A stretch of DNA of 39,030 bases from an uncultured Lentisphaeria bacterium (GTDB taxonomy: Bacteria > Verrucomicrobiota > Lentisphaeria > JABSQK01 > CAJWLW01). Both the position numbers and the translations under genes were made by a program. The notes under the pieces were generated by a model. The model did not search any database. It was not told the DNA's origin and worked only from the letters and a program-made list of their open reading frames with translations. Numbering within the stretch: position 1 is the first letter of the stretch; each line of letters begins with the position of its first letter. The DNA lies in the NCBI GenBank assembly GCA_913042885.1, contig CAJWLW010000011.1:1-39030 (forward strand). Reading direction: 5' to 3'. Below, in pieces: positions 9,537 to 17,368 of the stretch.

Positions 9537-10250
9537 TCATTCCCCCGCTGTTGCGGTATAGCCGGAGGGCTCCGGCACGACAATCGTCGGGTGCCCCGGT
9601 TTCAGCTCGGGCGGCGGCAGGGCAAACGTGTGATGGCGCGGGAAGACCACGGGATCACTGCTGCGGGCATCGAGGAACTTCTCGATGCGGCTCATCCCCC
9701 ACGACAGCGGCGGAATATTGTAGTGCATCGGCACGACCCAGCGCGGCTGGAGAAAATCAATCATCGGATCGAGCTCCTCGTGAGTCGGCGTGTTCGCCTC
9801 GCCGGTTATGACCAGGAACACGTCGCTATGGCCGACGAAGGGCGCCAGCTGCTCGGGCGTCAGTCCATAGCCCAGGTCGCCCATGTGCAGGATCCACAGG
9901 TCACCGGCCTTGAAAGCGTACAACGCATTGTCGTTGGGGCTGTGCTCATTGTGGTTGGGATGCTCCTTGGCCTGGACGGTGATCAGCGGTTCGCCATTGA
10001 CAATGGCCTCAACCCCGTCGCGCGCCACGTCGAGCGCATTGATCACACGGGGATCGCCGGCGACAAGCTGCACATTGTCGTGCGCCGCGTCCGTAAGCGA
10101 ACTGACGATCACCGTATCCGCCTCGAGCCGGCTGCCGTCATCTTCCAGCCGCACCGTGGCGGGTGTGTACGGGTCCATGACAATGGTCGGACGCCCCTCC
10201 TGCCACAAGCGGAAGCAGGCGTGGGCAACGAACTCGAGTTGCACATTCAT
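9537..10250 (-). CDS. Metallo-beta-lactamase-fold (UlaG/UPF0173-like) protein with degenerate metal motif
   Basis: A 237-residue protein whose ATG (10248-10250) overlaps the stop of the preceding isomerase gene as ATGA, which fixes the start and indicates translational coupling. It follows the UlaG/UPF0173 layout: an opening strand with HACFRLW, then MDPYTP, HMGDLGYGL, ITGEANTPTHEE and PMHYNIPPL. However, where family members carry the HxHxDH zinc ligands, this protein reads VSSLTDAAHDNVQL, so most primary ligands are missing. It may bind a single metal, use different ligands, or be non-catalytic. If active it could be a lactonase or phosphodiesterase acting on a sugar product of its partner. 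Fold assignment is firm; function is not. Confidence 0.72.
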   Translation of the reverse strand: MNVQLEFVAHACFRLWQEGRPTIVMDPYTPATVRLEDDGSRLEADTVIVSSLTDAAHDNVQLVAGDPRVINALDVARDGVEAIVNGEPLITVQAKEHPNHNEHSPNDNALYAFKAGDLWILHMGDLGYGLTPEQLAPFVGHSDVFLVITGEANTPTHEELDPMIDFLQPRWVVPMHYNIPPLSWGMSRIEKFLDARSSDPVVFPRHHTFALPPPELKPGHPTIVVPEPSGYTATAGE

Positions 10251-11269
10251 GCTTTGTCTTCGTCCTCGAATTGCCGTTGCCCGCGGTACTCGGCGTACTC
10301 CCAGTATTTGGTGCCAACCGGTTGCTCGAAGATGATCGGCTTGATGAACGCCGCCGATTTCCTGAGCCCCTCTTCGACGTCCATATACTCGCACTCCATT
10401 TCCAGCGACAGTATGTCGTCGTACCCGATAAAACGAAGAGTGGTAATGACCTCGCGCCAGGTCGCTTCGTCGTGACCCCAGCCGACCTGGGTGAAGAGCC
10501 ACGAACGGTCCTCGGGCTGCCGTGAGGAAGTCGTGTTGTTCATGCCCTGCAGGCGGCAGACGTAGTCGTTGATATACGTGTCCTTGAGATGGATGTGCTG
10601 CACCAGCTCTCCCAGATAGCGCAGTGCGGTGATCGGGTCGATACCCTGCGCCCACATGTGCGAAATGTCGAAGTTGCAGGCGGCGACCGGGCCGATTTCC
10701 TCGTGAAACCGCTTGAGCTTGACTGGATTGCTCAGCATATCAGCGAGCTGCATCTCGAAGCACAGGGTGACGCCGTGGTCGGCGGCGACCTTGGCCTGCT
10801 CTTTCCAGTACGGGATCAAGCGCTGGTCCCATTGCCACTGCAGCGTGTCCATCCAGAAGCTGAGGTTCGGCTCCTGCGTCTGCTGGGTAATCCACACCGG
10901 GCAAGTCTCGCCCTCGGCGGCTTCGGGCAACCCGGCCACCAGGGTCATTCGCTGGAGGCCGATCTTCTCCATCAGCTCGCAGGCCTGGCGAAATTGAAAA
11001 CGGTAGGCCGAGGCGATCTCTTCATTGGGCGATAGCGGCGAACCGTGACAACTGAGCGAGGAGATCGCGAGATTGTACCGGGCAAACGTATCCAGCCAGC
11101 GCTGTCGTTCGCCGTCGTCCGCAAGCAGTTTGTCGAGATCACAGTATTCCTTGGAGAATTGACCGCCCGCAGCCACCTCTATTCCCTTCGCGCCGAGGTC
11201 CTGCGCAAACTGCAGTCCCGCCTCGAAGTCGAATTTCATAATAAAATGCGTATTGATACCAAGAAACAT
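10247..11269 (-). CDS. Sugar phosphate isomerase/epimerase (xylose-isomerase-like TIM barrel)
   Basis: A 340-residue protein from the ATG at 11269 (MFLGINTHF). An in-frame TTG at 11299 would add ten residues without a well-placed ribosome-binding site. The AP-endonuclease-2/xylose-isomerase-like barrel is recognisable from its metal ligands at successive strand ends: CFEMQLADM, NFDISHMWAQG, HIHLKDTYIND and LSLEMECEYMD. Family members isomerise or epimerise ketoses and 3-keto or inositol-type sugars. An extra loop around IHLKDTYINDYVCRLQG is typical of long versions found in PVC bacteria. It is the first gene of the minus-strand cluster and overlaps its neighbour by four bases. Substrate unknown. 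Confidence 0.82.
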   Translation of the reverse strand: MFLGINTHFIMKFDFEAGLQFAQDLGAKGIEVAAGGQFSKEYCDLDKLLADDGERQRWLDTFARYNLAISSLSCHGSPLSPNEEIASAYRFQFRQACELMEKIGLQRMTLVAGLPEAAEGETCPVWITQQTQEPNLSFWMDTLQWQWDQRLIPYWKEQAKVAADHGVTLCFEMQLADMLSNPVKLKRFHEEIGPVAACNFDISHMWAQGIDPITALRYLGELVQHIHLKDTYINDYVCRLQGMNNTTSSRQPEDRSWLFTQVGWGHDEATWREVITTLRFIGYDDILSLEMECEYMDVEEGLRKSAAFIKPIIFEQPVGTKYWEYAEYRGQRQFEDEDKA

Positions 11270-11842
11270 GGATGCCTGTATTCCTGTTGGGTTATCCAAC
11301 CGCCTTTAGCTTGCGTGCCCGGCTTCGAATCCGTGTCCGAAATCCGAAATCAATATAACGAACAGCCCCCCCGGTTGCCAGCAGCAAAATTCTTATCACG
11401 AAAACACGGTAGCGGGGAAATGGAGATTTACCCGCTACCGTGATTTTTGTTTTCAATCAAAAGACAATAACATTGGCTTGCAGGTGTCAGGACCGGCCGG
11501 CCGGGGCAGGCCCTGCAACGTTGGGATGCTGCAGAAAGCCGACGTTGGACAATTGTGTCCGCAGGTCGGGCATGGAGAAAGATGGCTCGGTGGCCGATTT
11601 TCCGTTGATCCTGCTGTCGGCCTGCCGAAACGCCGCAGCCCCAGGGGCGAGGCAGACTGCCGCCGTACAGGGTACGCTCGGTGAAAGCTACGCTCGTGAT
11701 TGAGAGTGCTCGTTCGGAAAACTGCGCGTTACAGCAGACGGAAAAACATTCACTCGAAAAGCCTCGTGCTGCGAGCTTCCCACGTTGTAATTTTGTTCTC
11801 TTCTAGTTAAGATAATCGCCCGCTTCAACAAGTATTCATGCC
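11270..11842. other. Divergent intergenic region, 573 bases
   Basis: This gap separates the minus-strand isomerase cluster from the plus-strand E1/aldolase operon and must carry promoters for both. It contains a perfect 12-base inverted repeat at 11405-11442 and an AT-rich stretch at 11787-11816 just before the operon, including TTAAGATAA at 11807-11815. The middle (about 11500-11700) is GC-rich. Short open frames exist there, but I see no coding signal I can support. Confidence 0.6.
11405..11442. terminator. Strong hairpin, intrinsic-terminator-like, between divergent operons
   Basis: Arms CACGGTAGCGGG (11405-11416) and CCCGCTACCGTG (11431-11442) are perfectly complementary over 12 bases with a 14-base loop. 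On the plus strand the stem is followed by ATTTTTGTTTT; on the minus strand by GTTTTCG, so it could terminate in both directions. No gene ends here. It therefore lies in a 5' leader of one operon, marks a deleted gene, or insulates the two promoters. Confidence 0.6.
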
Positions 11843-12820
11843 ATGGCATTCCCCGTGACCACACAGAACAAGACGCTGCTCGCCAGTCTCTACGAAACGA
11901 TCTACACCATTCGCGTGTTCGAGTCGGAAGGAATCAAACTTTACCGCAAAGGACTGATCCGCGGGTACTTTCATCCGTACACCGGCGAAGAGGCCATTGC
12001 GGTCGGCGTGTGCGCCGCCTTGCGGGAGCAGGACTACATCACCAGCACCCATCGCGGCCACGGCCACTGCATTGCGCGCGGCGCCGATATCCGCAAAATG
12101 ACGGCCGAGCTGCTCGGGCGCGCCACCGGCTACTGCCGCGGCCGCGGCGGCTCGATGCATATCGCCGACATGAGCGCCGGAAACCTCGGCGCCAATGGCG
12201 TCGTCGGTGCCGGCACACCACTGGGTGTCGGCGCTGCACTGGGAACCTCGATCCGCGGCGAGGACAGGGTGACCGCCTGCTTTACGTCGGATGGCGGGGT
12301 GATGAACGGCACCTTCGGTGAAGCGCTCAACCTGGCGGCCGCCTGGAGCCTGCCGTTTGTGCTCGTCGTCGAGAATAACCAGTATGCAGTCTCGACACCC
12401 ATCGAACAGACGACGCGCGATCTGGACCTGTACAAGCGCGGTCAGAGCATGGGTGTGCACAGCATCCGGATCGACGGCAACGACGTGGTCACAGTCTACG
12501 ATACCATGCAGGATGCGGTCGGCCGTTGTCAGGCCGGCAAAGGCCCGGTCATGATCGAGTGCAAGACCTTTCGCCAGGGCGGACATCATGTCAATGATCC
12601 CGGCCTCTATCTGCCGGAAGACAAACTGCAGCATTATCTCGAACGCGACCCGTTGATCGTGGCGCGGCAGTACTTGATGGACGCCGGCGCCACCGAGGCA
12701 GAGGTGGCCGATATCGACGCCCGGGTCGAGGCCAACAACGAAGACGCCATCGCTTTCGCGATCGACAGCCCCGAACCGGACCTGGCTGAGTTCTTCGAAG
12801 AAGTGAAGGCGAACGGATGA
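11843..12820 (+). CDS. 2-oxoacid (pyruvate/acetoin-type) dehydrogenase E1 subunit alpha
   Basis: A 325-residue thiamine-diphosphate-dependent E1 alpha subunit, close in length to AcoA and bacterial PdhA. Seen motifs are HPYTGEEAIAVG, the THRGHGHCIARG region, GRGGSMHIADM, GANGVVGAGTPLGVGAAL, and the ThDP/Mg-binding motif beginning SDGGVMNGTFGEALN and ending VENNQYA. With E1-beta and E2 it would decarboxylate a 2-oxo acid (or cleave acetoin) and pass the acyl group to lipoate. The ATG at 11843 is used; an ATG at 11838 is out of frame. It is the first gene of the plus-strand operon and overlaps E1-beta by ATGA (12817-12820). Sequence alone does not separate a pyruvate from an acetoin or other 2-oxoacid substrate. 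Confidence 0.9.
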   Translation: MAFPVTTQNKTLLASLYETIYTIRVFESEGIKLYRKGLIRGYFHPYTGEEAIAVGVCAALREQDYITSTHRGHGHCIARGADIRKMTAELLGRATGYCRGRGGSMHIADMSAGNLGANGVVGAGTPLGVGAALGTSIRGEDRVTACFTSDGGVMNGTFGEALNLAAAWSLPFVLVVENNQYAVSTPIEQTTRDLDLYKRGQSMGVHSIRIDGNDVVTVYDTMQDAVGRCQAGKGPVMIECKTFRQGGHHVNDPGLYLPEDKLQHYLERDPLIVARQYLMDAGATEAEVADIDARVEANNEDAIAFAIDSPEPDLAEFFEEVKANG

Positions 12821-13806
12821 GTAACGAACCGCGTACCTTGATGTACCGCGACGCGTTGAACGAAGCGCTCGTAGAAGAGATGCGCCGCGACGACACGGTC
12901 TTTGTCATGGGCGAGGGCATTGCCGAGCGCGGCGGCTCCTACAAGGTCACAGCCGGGCTGCTGGCAGAGTTCGGAGAAAAGCGGGTCATCGACACACCCC
13001 TCGCCGAAGCCAGTTTTACCGGTGCCGGCATCGGCGCGGCGCTCACCGGGATGCGACCGATCGTCGAGATCCTGTTCATCGATTTTTCGCTGCTGACACT
13101 CGACCAGGTGATCAATCAGGCAGCCAAGCTGAAGTTCATGACCGGCGGCCAGAGCAGTGTGCCGTTCGTCATGCGCACGCAGGGAGGAACGGGCAACGGC
13201 GTCGCCGCGCAGCACTCACAAAGCCTCGAAGCGATTTTCTACCATATCCCGGGACTCAAAGTCGTCATGCCGTCATGCCCGCACGATGCCAAGGGTCTTT
13301 TGAAAACTGCCGCGCGCCACAATGATCCGGTGATCTTCATCGAGCACAAACTGCTGTACATGAACGAAGGCCCCGTACCAACCGACGAGTACCTGATTCC
13401 GTTCGGACAGGGTGACATCAAGCGCAGCGGCAGCGATGTCACACTGATCGCCTGGTCGAACATGATCCCACGCTCACTGACGGCCGCTGACAAACTGGCA
13501 GCGGAAGGCATCGACGTCGAGGTTATCGACCCGCGAACTCTCGTGCCGCTCGACAAAGAACTGATCCTCGAGTCCGTGCGCAGGACCGAGCACGTCGTCA
13601 TCGTGCAGGAAGCTGTGCGTCGTGGCGGCGTTGCTTCCGACATCGCCTCGATCATTCAGGCGGAAGCCTTTGACTACCTCGACGCACCGATCGAGATCGT
13701 TGCCGGACTCAACACCCAGATCCCTTTCAACCTGACACTGGAAGCCGCCTGCGTACCGCAGGAAGACGACATCATCGCCGCTGTCAAACGCGCCGTATAC
13801 GCTTAG
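12817..13806 (+). CDS. 2-oxoacid dehydrogenase E1 subunit beta
   Basis: A 329-residue transketolase-like E1 beta subunit. The N-terminal pyrimidine-binding half contains MGEGIAERGGSYKVTAGL, DTPLAEASFTGAGIGAAL and the QINQAAK-like strand VINQAAKLKFMTGG. RTQGGTGNGVAAQHSQSLEA and the C-terminal transketolase domain (VTLIAWSNMI, DVEVIDPRTLVPLD) follow. The length matches AcoB/PdhB. It is translationally coupled to E1-alpha by a four-base overlap and pairs with it as an alpha2-beta2 heterotetramer in known complexes. A class II aldolase gene follows after 23 bases, separating it from the E2 gene. That order is not the standard E1-E1-E2-E3 arrangement. Confidence 0.92.
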   Translation: MSNEPRTLMYRDALNEALVEEMRRDDTVFVMGEGIAERGGSYKVTAGLLAEFGEKRVIDTPLAEASFTGAGIGAALTGMRPIVEILFIDFSLLTLDQVINQAAKLKFMTGGQSSVPFVMRTQGGTGNGVAAQHSQSLEAIFYHIPGLKVVMPSCPHDAKGLLKTAARHNDPVIFIEHKLLYMNEGPVPTDEYLIPFGQGDIKRSGSDVTLIAWSNMIPRSLTAADKLAAEGIDVEVIDPRTLVPLDKELILESVRRTEHVVIVQEAVRRGGVASDIASIIQAEAFDYLDAPIEIVAGLNTQIPFNLTLEAACVPQEDDIIAAVKRAVYA

Positions 13807-13829
13807 ATCCGCAAATCCGAGATCATGCC

Positions 13830-14708
13830 ATGCCACTGACTAGTATGACGAAAATTCTGCCGCACGCCATTGCCAACAAATACGGCGTCGGCGCCTTCAA
13901 CCCGGTCGACTACAACTCGATGAAAGCGATCGTCGCAGCAGCAGAAGCACTGGACGCTCCGGTCATCGCACAGACTTCGGCGAAAACAATCAAGTACTGG
14001 GGACACGCCGCGCTCGGCGGCTGGATGCAGGAGATCACGGCGAACACATCGGTACCGGTTTCCTTTCACCTGGACCATTGTCACGACCTCGACATGATCC
14101 GCGGCTGTATCGAAAACGGTTGGACGGATGTGATGATCGATGCGTCGGCAAAGCCGTTCGACGAGAACCTGGCCTTATCGAAACAGGTCGTCGATATGGC
14201 CAGGGCCGCCGGCGTCGGCGTCGAGGCCGAGCTTGGGCAGATTGTCGGAGTCGAGGACGGCATCTTTGTCGACGAACGCGACGCGCACCTGACCGAACCC
14301 GCAGACGCCGAACGGTTCTGTGCCGAGCTCGAGCTTGCGGTGTTCGCACCGGCGATCGGCACGGCGCACGGGTACTACAAAGGTGAGCCGCAGGTCGCCT
14401 TCGAGCGCATCGAAGAGATCTATCGCATCACCGGCGTCCCCCTGGCACTGCACGGCGGCACCGGCCTCGACGATGATGTATTCACGCGCGCCATCACCTG
14501 CGGCTGTGCGAAGATCAACATCTCGACGCAATTGAAGCACGCCTTCGTCGACGGCTTTGTCGGTTACAATCGCGACAACCCATCCGACTACGAACCGTTG
14601 CGCCTGATCGAGGCGCAGTACAAGGCATTGCTGGAAGTGTTCAGCAGCCGCATCGAACAGTTCGGCGGCGCCGGCCAGGGCGCCCAGATGCTGGGAGCCG
14701 GGTCATGA
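13830..14708 (+). CDS. Class II fructose-/tagatose-bisphosphate-type aldolase
   Basis: A 292-residue zinc-dependent aldolase of the FbaA/GatY/KbaY/IolJ family. Motifs in order: NKYGVGAFNPVDYNS, zinc ligand strand VSFHLDHCHD, DASAKPFDENL, VEAELGQIVGVEDG, zinc ligand GTAHGYYKGEP, HGGTGLDDD, and phosphate-binding KINISTQLK. It would cleave a ketose 1-phosphate or bisphosphate to DHAP plus an aldehyde. Tagatose-bisphosphate, fructose-bisphosphate and 5-dehydro-2-deoxygluconate-6-phosphate types cannot be separated by eye. The stop overlaps the E2 start as ATGA. With the PfkB kinase and SIS isomerase downstream it completes an isomerase-kinase-aldolase set. Confidence 0.88.
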   Translation: MPLTSMTKILPHAIANKYGVGAFNPVDYNSMKAIVAAAEALDAPVIAQTSAKTIKYWGHAALGGWMQEITANTSVPVSFHLDHCHDLDMIRGCIENGWTDVMIDASAKPFDENLALSKQVVDMARAAGVGVEAELGQIVGVEDGIFVDERDAHLTEPADAERFCAELELAVFAPAIGTAHGYYKGEPQVAFERIEEIYRITGVPLALHGGTGLDDDVFTRAITCGCAKINISTQLKHAFVDGFVGYNRDNPSDYEPLRLIEAQYKALLEVFSSRIEQFGGAGQGAQMLGAGS

Positions 14709-15862
14709 CCGAAGTGATCATGCCGCAGGTCGGGCAGGATATCCCCACCGCGATCATCGTCGAATGGCTGAAGCAGGAAAGCGATGCAGTATCAAAAGGC
14801 GACGTCATCGCGACGGTGGAATCCGACAAGGCCAGCTTCGAAGTTGAAGCCGATGCGGACGGTGTGCTGCTGAAAATTCTGCACGGCGAAGGCGAAGAGG
14901 TCGAGGTCTTCAAACCGATCGCCTACATCGGTGCGAAGGACGAAACGCTCGAATCCATTCCCGCCGCGGACGCTGCCCCCGCGGCACAGCCAAAGACGGC
15001 GGCTGTACCGCAGACTGCCGCGCCGTTGCCCGCACCATCGGCATCACCAACCCTCATGACCGCATCGCCCGCAGCCCGTCGACGGGCAGCGGAGCAGGGT
15101 ATCGAGCTGGGAACAATCACCGGCAGCGGCCCCGGCGGGCGGATCATCAATCGCGACCTTGCGAAATCCGCAGCTGCAATTCTCCAACCGACAGACGACG
15201 ATGATGTCCGCCCATTCTCCCGACTCCGCAGACGGATTGCCCAGCGCCTGACAGCCAGCAAACAGACAATCCCGCACTTCTACCTGTTCATCGACGTCGA
15301 TATGACCACAACAGAAACCTGGCGCCGGGACTGGCGCGAAAAACACGGCCTTAAAATCACCGCAACACACGTGATCACCCAGGCAGCGGCGATGGCATTG
15401 CGCGAGTTCCCCGAGATCAACGCCCACGTCGATGCCGAGAAGCTGATCGTCAAGCCGGACATCAATATAGGTCTCGCCGTGTCCGTTGACGACGGATTGC
15501 TGGTGCCAGTGTTGAGCAAGGCCGATCAGCGCAGCCTGTCGGAGATCGTCACCGGGAGCACTGAAATCGCCGAGGCCGCACGCCGGGGCACGGTCGATCC
15601 CAGCCACAGCGGTACATTCACGATCACCTCCCTGGGCATGTACGGGATCAGCAAATTCATTCCGATCATCAACCCGCCCGAATGTGCGATCCTCGCGGTC
15701 GGCGCCGTTGAGAAACGCGCCGTACCGATAGATGACGCAATTGCCGTGCGGGACATGATGACATTGACCCTGGCGGCCGACCATCGCGGTGTCGACGGCG
15801 CCTTCGCCGCACAGTTCCTGAACCGCCTCAAGGCACTGCTGGAAGACTTCGATCATGATTAA
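14705..15862 (+). CDS. Dihydrolipoyl acyltransferase (E2) of a 2-oxoacid dehydrogenase complex
   Basis: A 385-residue E2 with the classic modular order. One lipoyl domain (residues 1-80) carries the lipoyl lysine in VESDKASFEVEAD. An Ala/Pro-rich linker (about 80-115) follows, then a peripheral-subunit-binding domain (about 117-155: SPAARRRAAEQGIEL, GSGPGGRIINRDL) and the catalytic acyltransferase domain with the active-site motif DHRGVDGAFAAQFL near the C-terminus. It transfers the acyl group from E1 to CoA. No E3 gene is visible, so dihydrolipoamide dehydrogenase must be supplied from elsewhere. A single lipoyl domain suits acetoin-type or small pyruvate complexes. It overlaps the aldolase by four bases and the HAD gene by eight. 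Confidence 0.93.
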   Translation: MTEVIMPQVGQDIPTAIIVEWLKQESDAVSKGDVIATVESDKASFEVEADADGVLLKILHGEGEEVEVFKPIAYIGAKDETLESIPAADAAPAAQPKTAAVPQTAAPLPAPSASPTLMTASPAARRRAAEQGIELGTITGSGPGGRIINRDLAKSAAAILQPTDDDDVRPFSRLRRRIAQRLTASKQTIPHFYLFIDVDMTTTETWRRDWREKHGLKITATHVITQAAAMALREFPEINAHVDAEKLIVKPDINIGLAVSVDDGLLVPVLSKADQRSLSEIVTGSTEIAEAARRGTVDPSHSGTFTITSLGMYGISKFIPIINPPECAILAVGAVEKRAVPIDDAIAVRDMMTLTLAADHRGVDGAFAAQFLNRLKALLEDFDHD

Positions 15863-16580
15863 AGCACTGTTGTTCGACTGCGACGGCGTGCTGGTCGATA
15901 CCGAGCGCGACGGCCACCGGATCGCCTTTAACCGCGCCTTCGTCGCGCAAGGGCTCAATGTTGAATGGAGCATCGAAGCCTACGGTGAACTGCTCACCAT
16001 CGCCGGCGGCAAAGAACGCATGCACCACTATTTCGAACAGGCCGGCTGGCCGCCGGACATCGATGATCGTGACACCTTCATCAAGGGGTTGCACAAGGCC
16101 AAGACCAATCTGTTCATGCAAATTATCGAAGACGGACAGCTGCCTCTGCGGGCCGGTGTGGCGCGGCTGGTGGACGAAGCAATTGCCGACGGCCTGACCC
16201 TGGCCGTGTGCTCGACATCGAACGAACGCGCCGTGACACTGATCGTCGAACGCCTGTTGGGCGCTGAACGCCGCGCCCGGTTCGCAGGCATCTTCGCCGG
16301 CGACATCGTTTCGCGCAAGAAACCCGACCCGGAGATCTACAATTTGGCACGCACCGAGCTCGGCCTGGCTGCCGGGGAGTGCCTGGTGGTTGAAGACAGT
16401 CGCAACGGACTACTCGCCGCCAGGAGCGCCGGCATGCCATGCATCGTGACAATCAGCAGCTACACCGGCAACGAAGACTTCACCGAAGCAGATGCCGTCT
16501 ACCGAGAACTGGGCGACCCGCCGGGGGCGTATGTAACGCTGGCTCAGTTGATGGAAGCGATTGGCCACGACCGGTCATGA
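15855..16580 (+). CDS. HAD hydrolase, beta-phosphoglucomutase/CbbY-like
   Basis: A 241-residue HAD-superfamily protein with all four motifs: DCDGVLVDTERDG (nucleophile and general acid/base Asp), VCSTSNERA (motif II), KKPDPEIYN (Lys motif III) and VVEDSRNGLLAARSAGM (motif IV). A helical cap lies between residues 15 and 85. The DGVLVDTE start and motif IV suit CbbY/phosphatase and beta-phosphoglucomutase relatives, so it dephosphorylates a sugar phosphate or moves a phosphate on a hexose. It overlaps the E2 gene by eight bases, indicating one transcript. It may remove dead-end phosphosugars or act directly in the pathway. Confidence 0.87.
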   Translation: MIKALLFDCDGVLVDTERDGHRIAFNRAFVAQGLNVEWSIEAYGELLTIAGGKERMHHYFEQAGWPPDIDDRDTFIKGLHKAKTNLFMQIIEDGQLPLRAGVARLVDEAIADGLTLAVCSTSNERAVTLIVERLLGAERRARFAGIFAGDIVSRKKPDPEIYNLARTELGLAAGECLVVEDSRNGLLAARSAGMPCIVTISSYTGNEDFTEADAVYRELGDPPGAYVTLAQLMEAIGHDRS

Positions 16581-16720
16581 GCGCCCGGCTGAATGGCCGA
16601 AGACGATCGTTCCACAAGAAACGCTCTTCATTTCAGCGCTTATCTTGGCACGATTCAACAGTACAGTACATTTTTCTTCCATAGAACAGTCAAATCATTC
16701 GAAAACCGGTGAGGGGATCC

Positions 16721-17368
16721 GTGAAAATCTTTCTCGATACAGCCGACGTCGAGGCAATCCGCGCCCGGATTGATTCCGGCGTTGTCGACGGTGTGACGAC
16801 CAATCCGTCGATCATCATGAAGAGCGGCAAACCGTTCGAGCCCGTAGCGCGAGAGATTCTCGAACTGGTGCCGGGAGACGTCAGCATCGAAGCGATGTCG
16901 ACAACCTGTGACGAAATGGTCGCGGAGTCGCGGCAACTGGCGAGCTGGGGCAAGAACGCAGTGATCAAACTGCCAATGACCCGCGACGGGATCAAGGCGC
17001 TTTCGATCCTCAGCCGGGAAGATATCCGGATCAACCTGACAATGGTGGCATCGCTGAACCAGGCGCTGCTGGCGTGCAAAGCGGGCGCACACTACGTGAG
17101 CATCATTGTCGGGCGCATCGATGCCACTGGTGCGGACGGTATGGAAGTAGTGCGGGACACGCGCGCAATGATGCGCGAGTATGGATTCGACGCGCAGATC
17201 ATCATCGGCAGCGTGCGCACTCCGAATCACGTGATGATGTCGATACGCGCCGGGGCACAGGTACTGACCCTGGGAACGGCGGTCTTCGATCAACTCTATG
17301 ATCACCCACTGACCGATGCCGGGCTCGAACAGTTCGCCAAGGACTGGCAAGCAGTGGAAAACCGATGA
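16721..17368 (+). CDS. FSA/TalC-type transaldolase family protein
   Basis: A 215-residue single-domain protein, the length of fructose-6-phosphate aldolase/TalC. I take the GTG at 16721 as start because it gives the family N-terminus (MKIFLDTADVEAI) and has GAGGGG just upstream; a GTG at 16709 would add four residues. Seen: TTNPSIIMKSG, the Schiff-base lysine strand NAVIKLPMT, INLTMVASLNQALLA, and IGSVRTPNHVM. Where FSA reads APYVNRID and transaldolases SPFVGR, this protein reads SIIVGRID, so the residue used to separate the two activities is Ile. It overlaps the kinase gene by ATGA. It either cleaves a ketose phosphate directly or transfers a dihydroxyacetone unit. The 140-base gap upstream may hold an internal promoter. 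Confidence 0.82.
   Translation: MKIFLDTADVEAIRARIDSGVVDGVTTNPSIIMKSGKPFEPVAREILELVPGDVSIEAMSTTCDEMVAESRQLASWGKNAVIKLPMTRDGIKALSILSREDIRINLTMVASLNQALLACKAGAHYVSIIVGRIDATGADGMEVVRDTRAMMREYGFDAQIIIGSVRTPNHVMMSIRAGAQVLTLGTAVFDQLYDHPLTDAGLEQFAKDWQAVENR

Noticed and set aside
11843..13806. E1-alpha and E1-beta considered as a split transketolase (as in sulfoglycolytic transketolase pathways)
   Set aside because: An E2 with lipoyl, subunit-binding and acyltransferase domains is in the same operon, and both subunits carry E1-type rather than transketolase motifs.
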